Of a stretch of 62,910 nucleotides of DNA, positions 62,811 through 62,910 are shown in pieces. Every line of letters begins with the position of its first letter. Within the stretch, counting starts at the first letter, position 1. The translations under genes were made by a program, and so were the position numbers. The notes under the pieces are model-generated. The model did not search any database, was not told the origin of the DNA, and saw only the letters and a list, made by a program, of their open reading frames with translations. The stretch comes from Candidatus Gastranaerophilales bacterium (lineage in GTDB: Bacteria > Cyanobacteriota > Vampirovibrionia > Gastranaerophilales > Gastranaerophilaceae), in assembly GCA_944322545.1 (NCBI GenBank), contig CALUPF010000020.1, positions 1-62,910 of the forward strand. Reading direction: 5' to 3'.

Positions 62811-62910
62811 TCTTTTGGAGAGATTTAATAACTATATCTATAAAAAGTTTTCAAATGATATGGGTGCTTCTTTGATTGTTCTAGGTGTTGCTGGATGGAC
62901 GTTTAGTGCC
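62797..62910 (+). CDS. Start of a further gene (cut by window end)
   Basis: An ATG at 62797 follows AAGGAGG by six bases and stays open for 38 codons to the window end. The start is 'MPPANLLERFNNYIY' and a hydrophobic 'GASLIVLGVAGWTFSA' begins at residue 23, suggesting a membrane protein. It overlaps the upstream membrane-protein gene by 14 bases. Too little is present to name a family. Confidence 0.6.
   Translation, partial: MPPANLLERFNNYIYKKFSNDMGASLIVLGVAGWTFSA

Overview
This 62.9 kb window is a low-GC, densely coded stretch of a Gram-negative-type chromosome. Outer-membrane proteins are plentiful: an autotransporter, a two-partner secretion pair, a porin and a LolA-like carrier. Together with the AT-rich coding style and the many proteins with a polar N-terminal leader ending in a Ser-Phe-Gly/Lys/Ser motif, this suggests a non-photosynthetic cyanobacterial relative of the Melainabacteria/Gastranaerophilales type. 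That placement rests on recall of protein style, not on a marker gene. No rRNA, tRNA, CRISPR array, insertion sequence or prophage was seen.

Layout. 1-3.7 kb: the end of a LysR regulator, a GNAT acetyltransferase and a type Va autotransporter with Pmp-like repeats. 3.8-16.7 kb: a nearly complete aryl-polyene (APE-type) polyketide/fatty-acid cluster in two divergent operons. The leftward operon encodes a chain-length-factor-like ketosynthase fragment, PlsC-like acyltransferase, two acyl carrier proteins, a small membrane protein, an AMP-ligase/dehydratase fusion, thioesterase, LolA-like protein, MMPL exporter, methyltransferase and LpxL-like acyltransferase. The rightward operon encodes ketosynthase, dehydratase, ketoreductase and a second ketosynthase. 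An orphan beta-class DNA methyltransferase follows. 18-31 kb: an AtoDA-type CoA-transferase, a kinase-like protein paired with an unknown protein, a HAD phosphatase, a class II aldolase, Pgi, a degenerate M48-like protein, a frameshifted M2/M3-like metallopeptidase and an OprP-like porin. 31.5-36.4 kb: a zinc-responsive SmtB/CzrA-type repressor divergent from a Zn/Cd P-type ATPase with three operator copies between them, then a phosphopantetheinyl transferase that could activate the cluster's carrier proteins, and a GspF/PilC protein. 36.5-46.9 kb: sugar transporter plus aldose epimerase, an EF-hand protein, a SulP transporter, a dGTPase-like HD protein, a PQ-loop-like protein, and a phospholipase-D-fold protein followed by a DnaQ-like exonuclease. 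46.9-61.4 kb: a 3939-residue TpsA exoprotein divergent from its TpsB transporter and a small exported protein. 61.5 kb to the end: three small proteins of unknown function, the last cut by the window edge.

The two most unusual signals are the following. First, an N-terminal leader motif recurs in about ten otherwise unrelated proteins (acetyltransferase, kinase, aldolase, peptidase, dGTPase, phospholipase D, exonuclease and others), which looks like a sorting or secretion tag. Second, the giant TpsA ends in a PilZ-like domain, a fold normally found inside the cell. No intergenic stretch exceeds 300 bases; the longest are regulatory regions described below.
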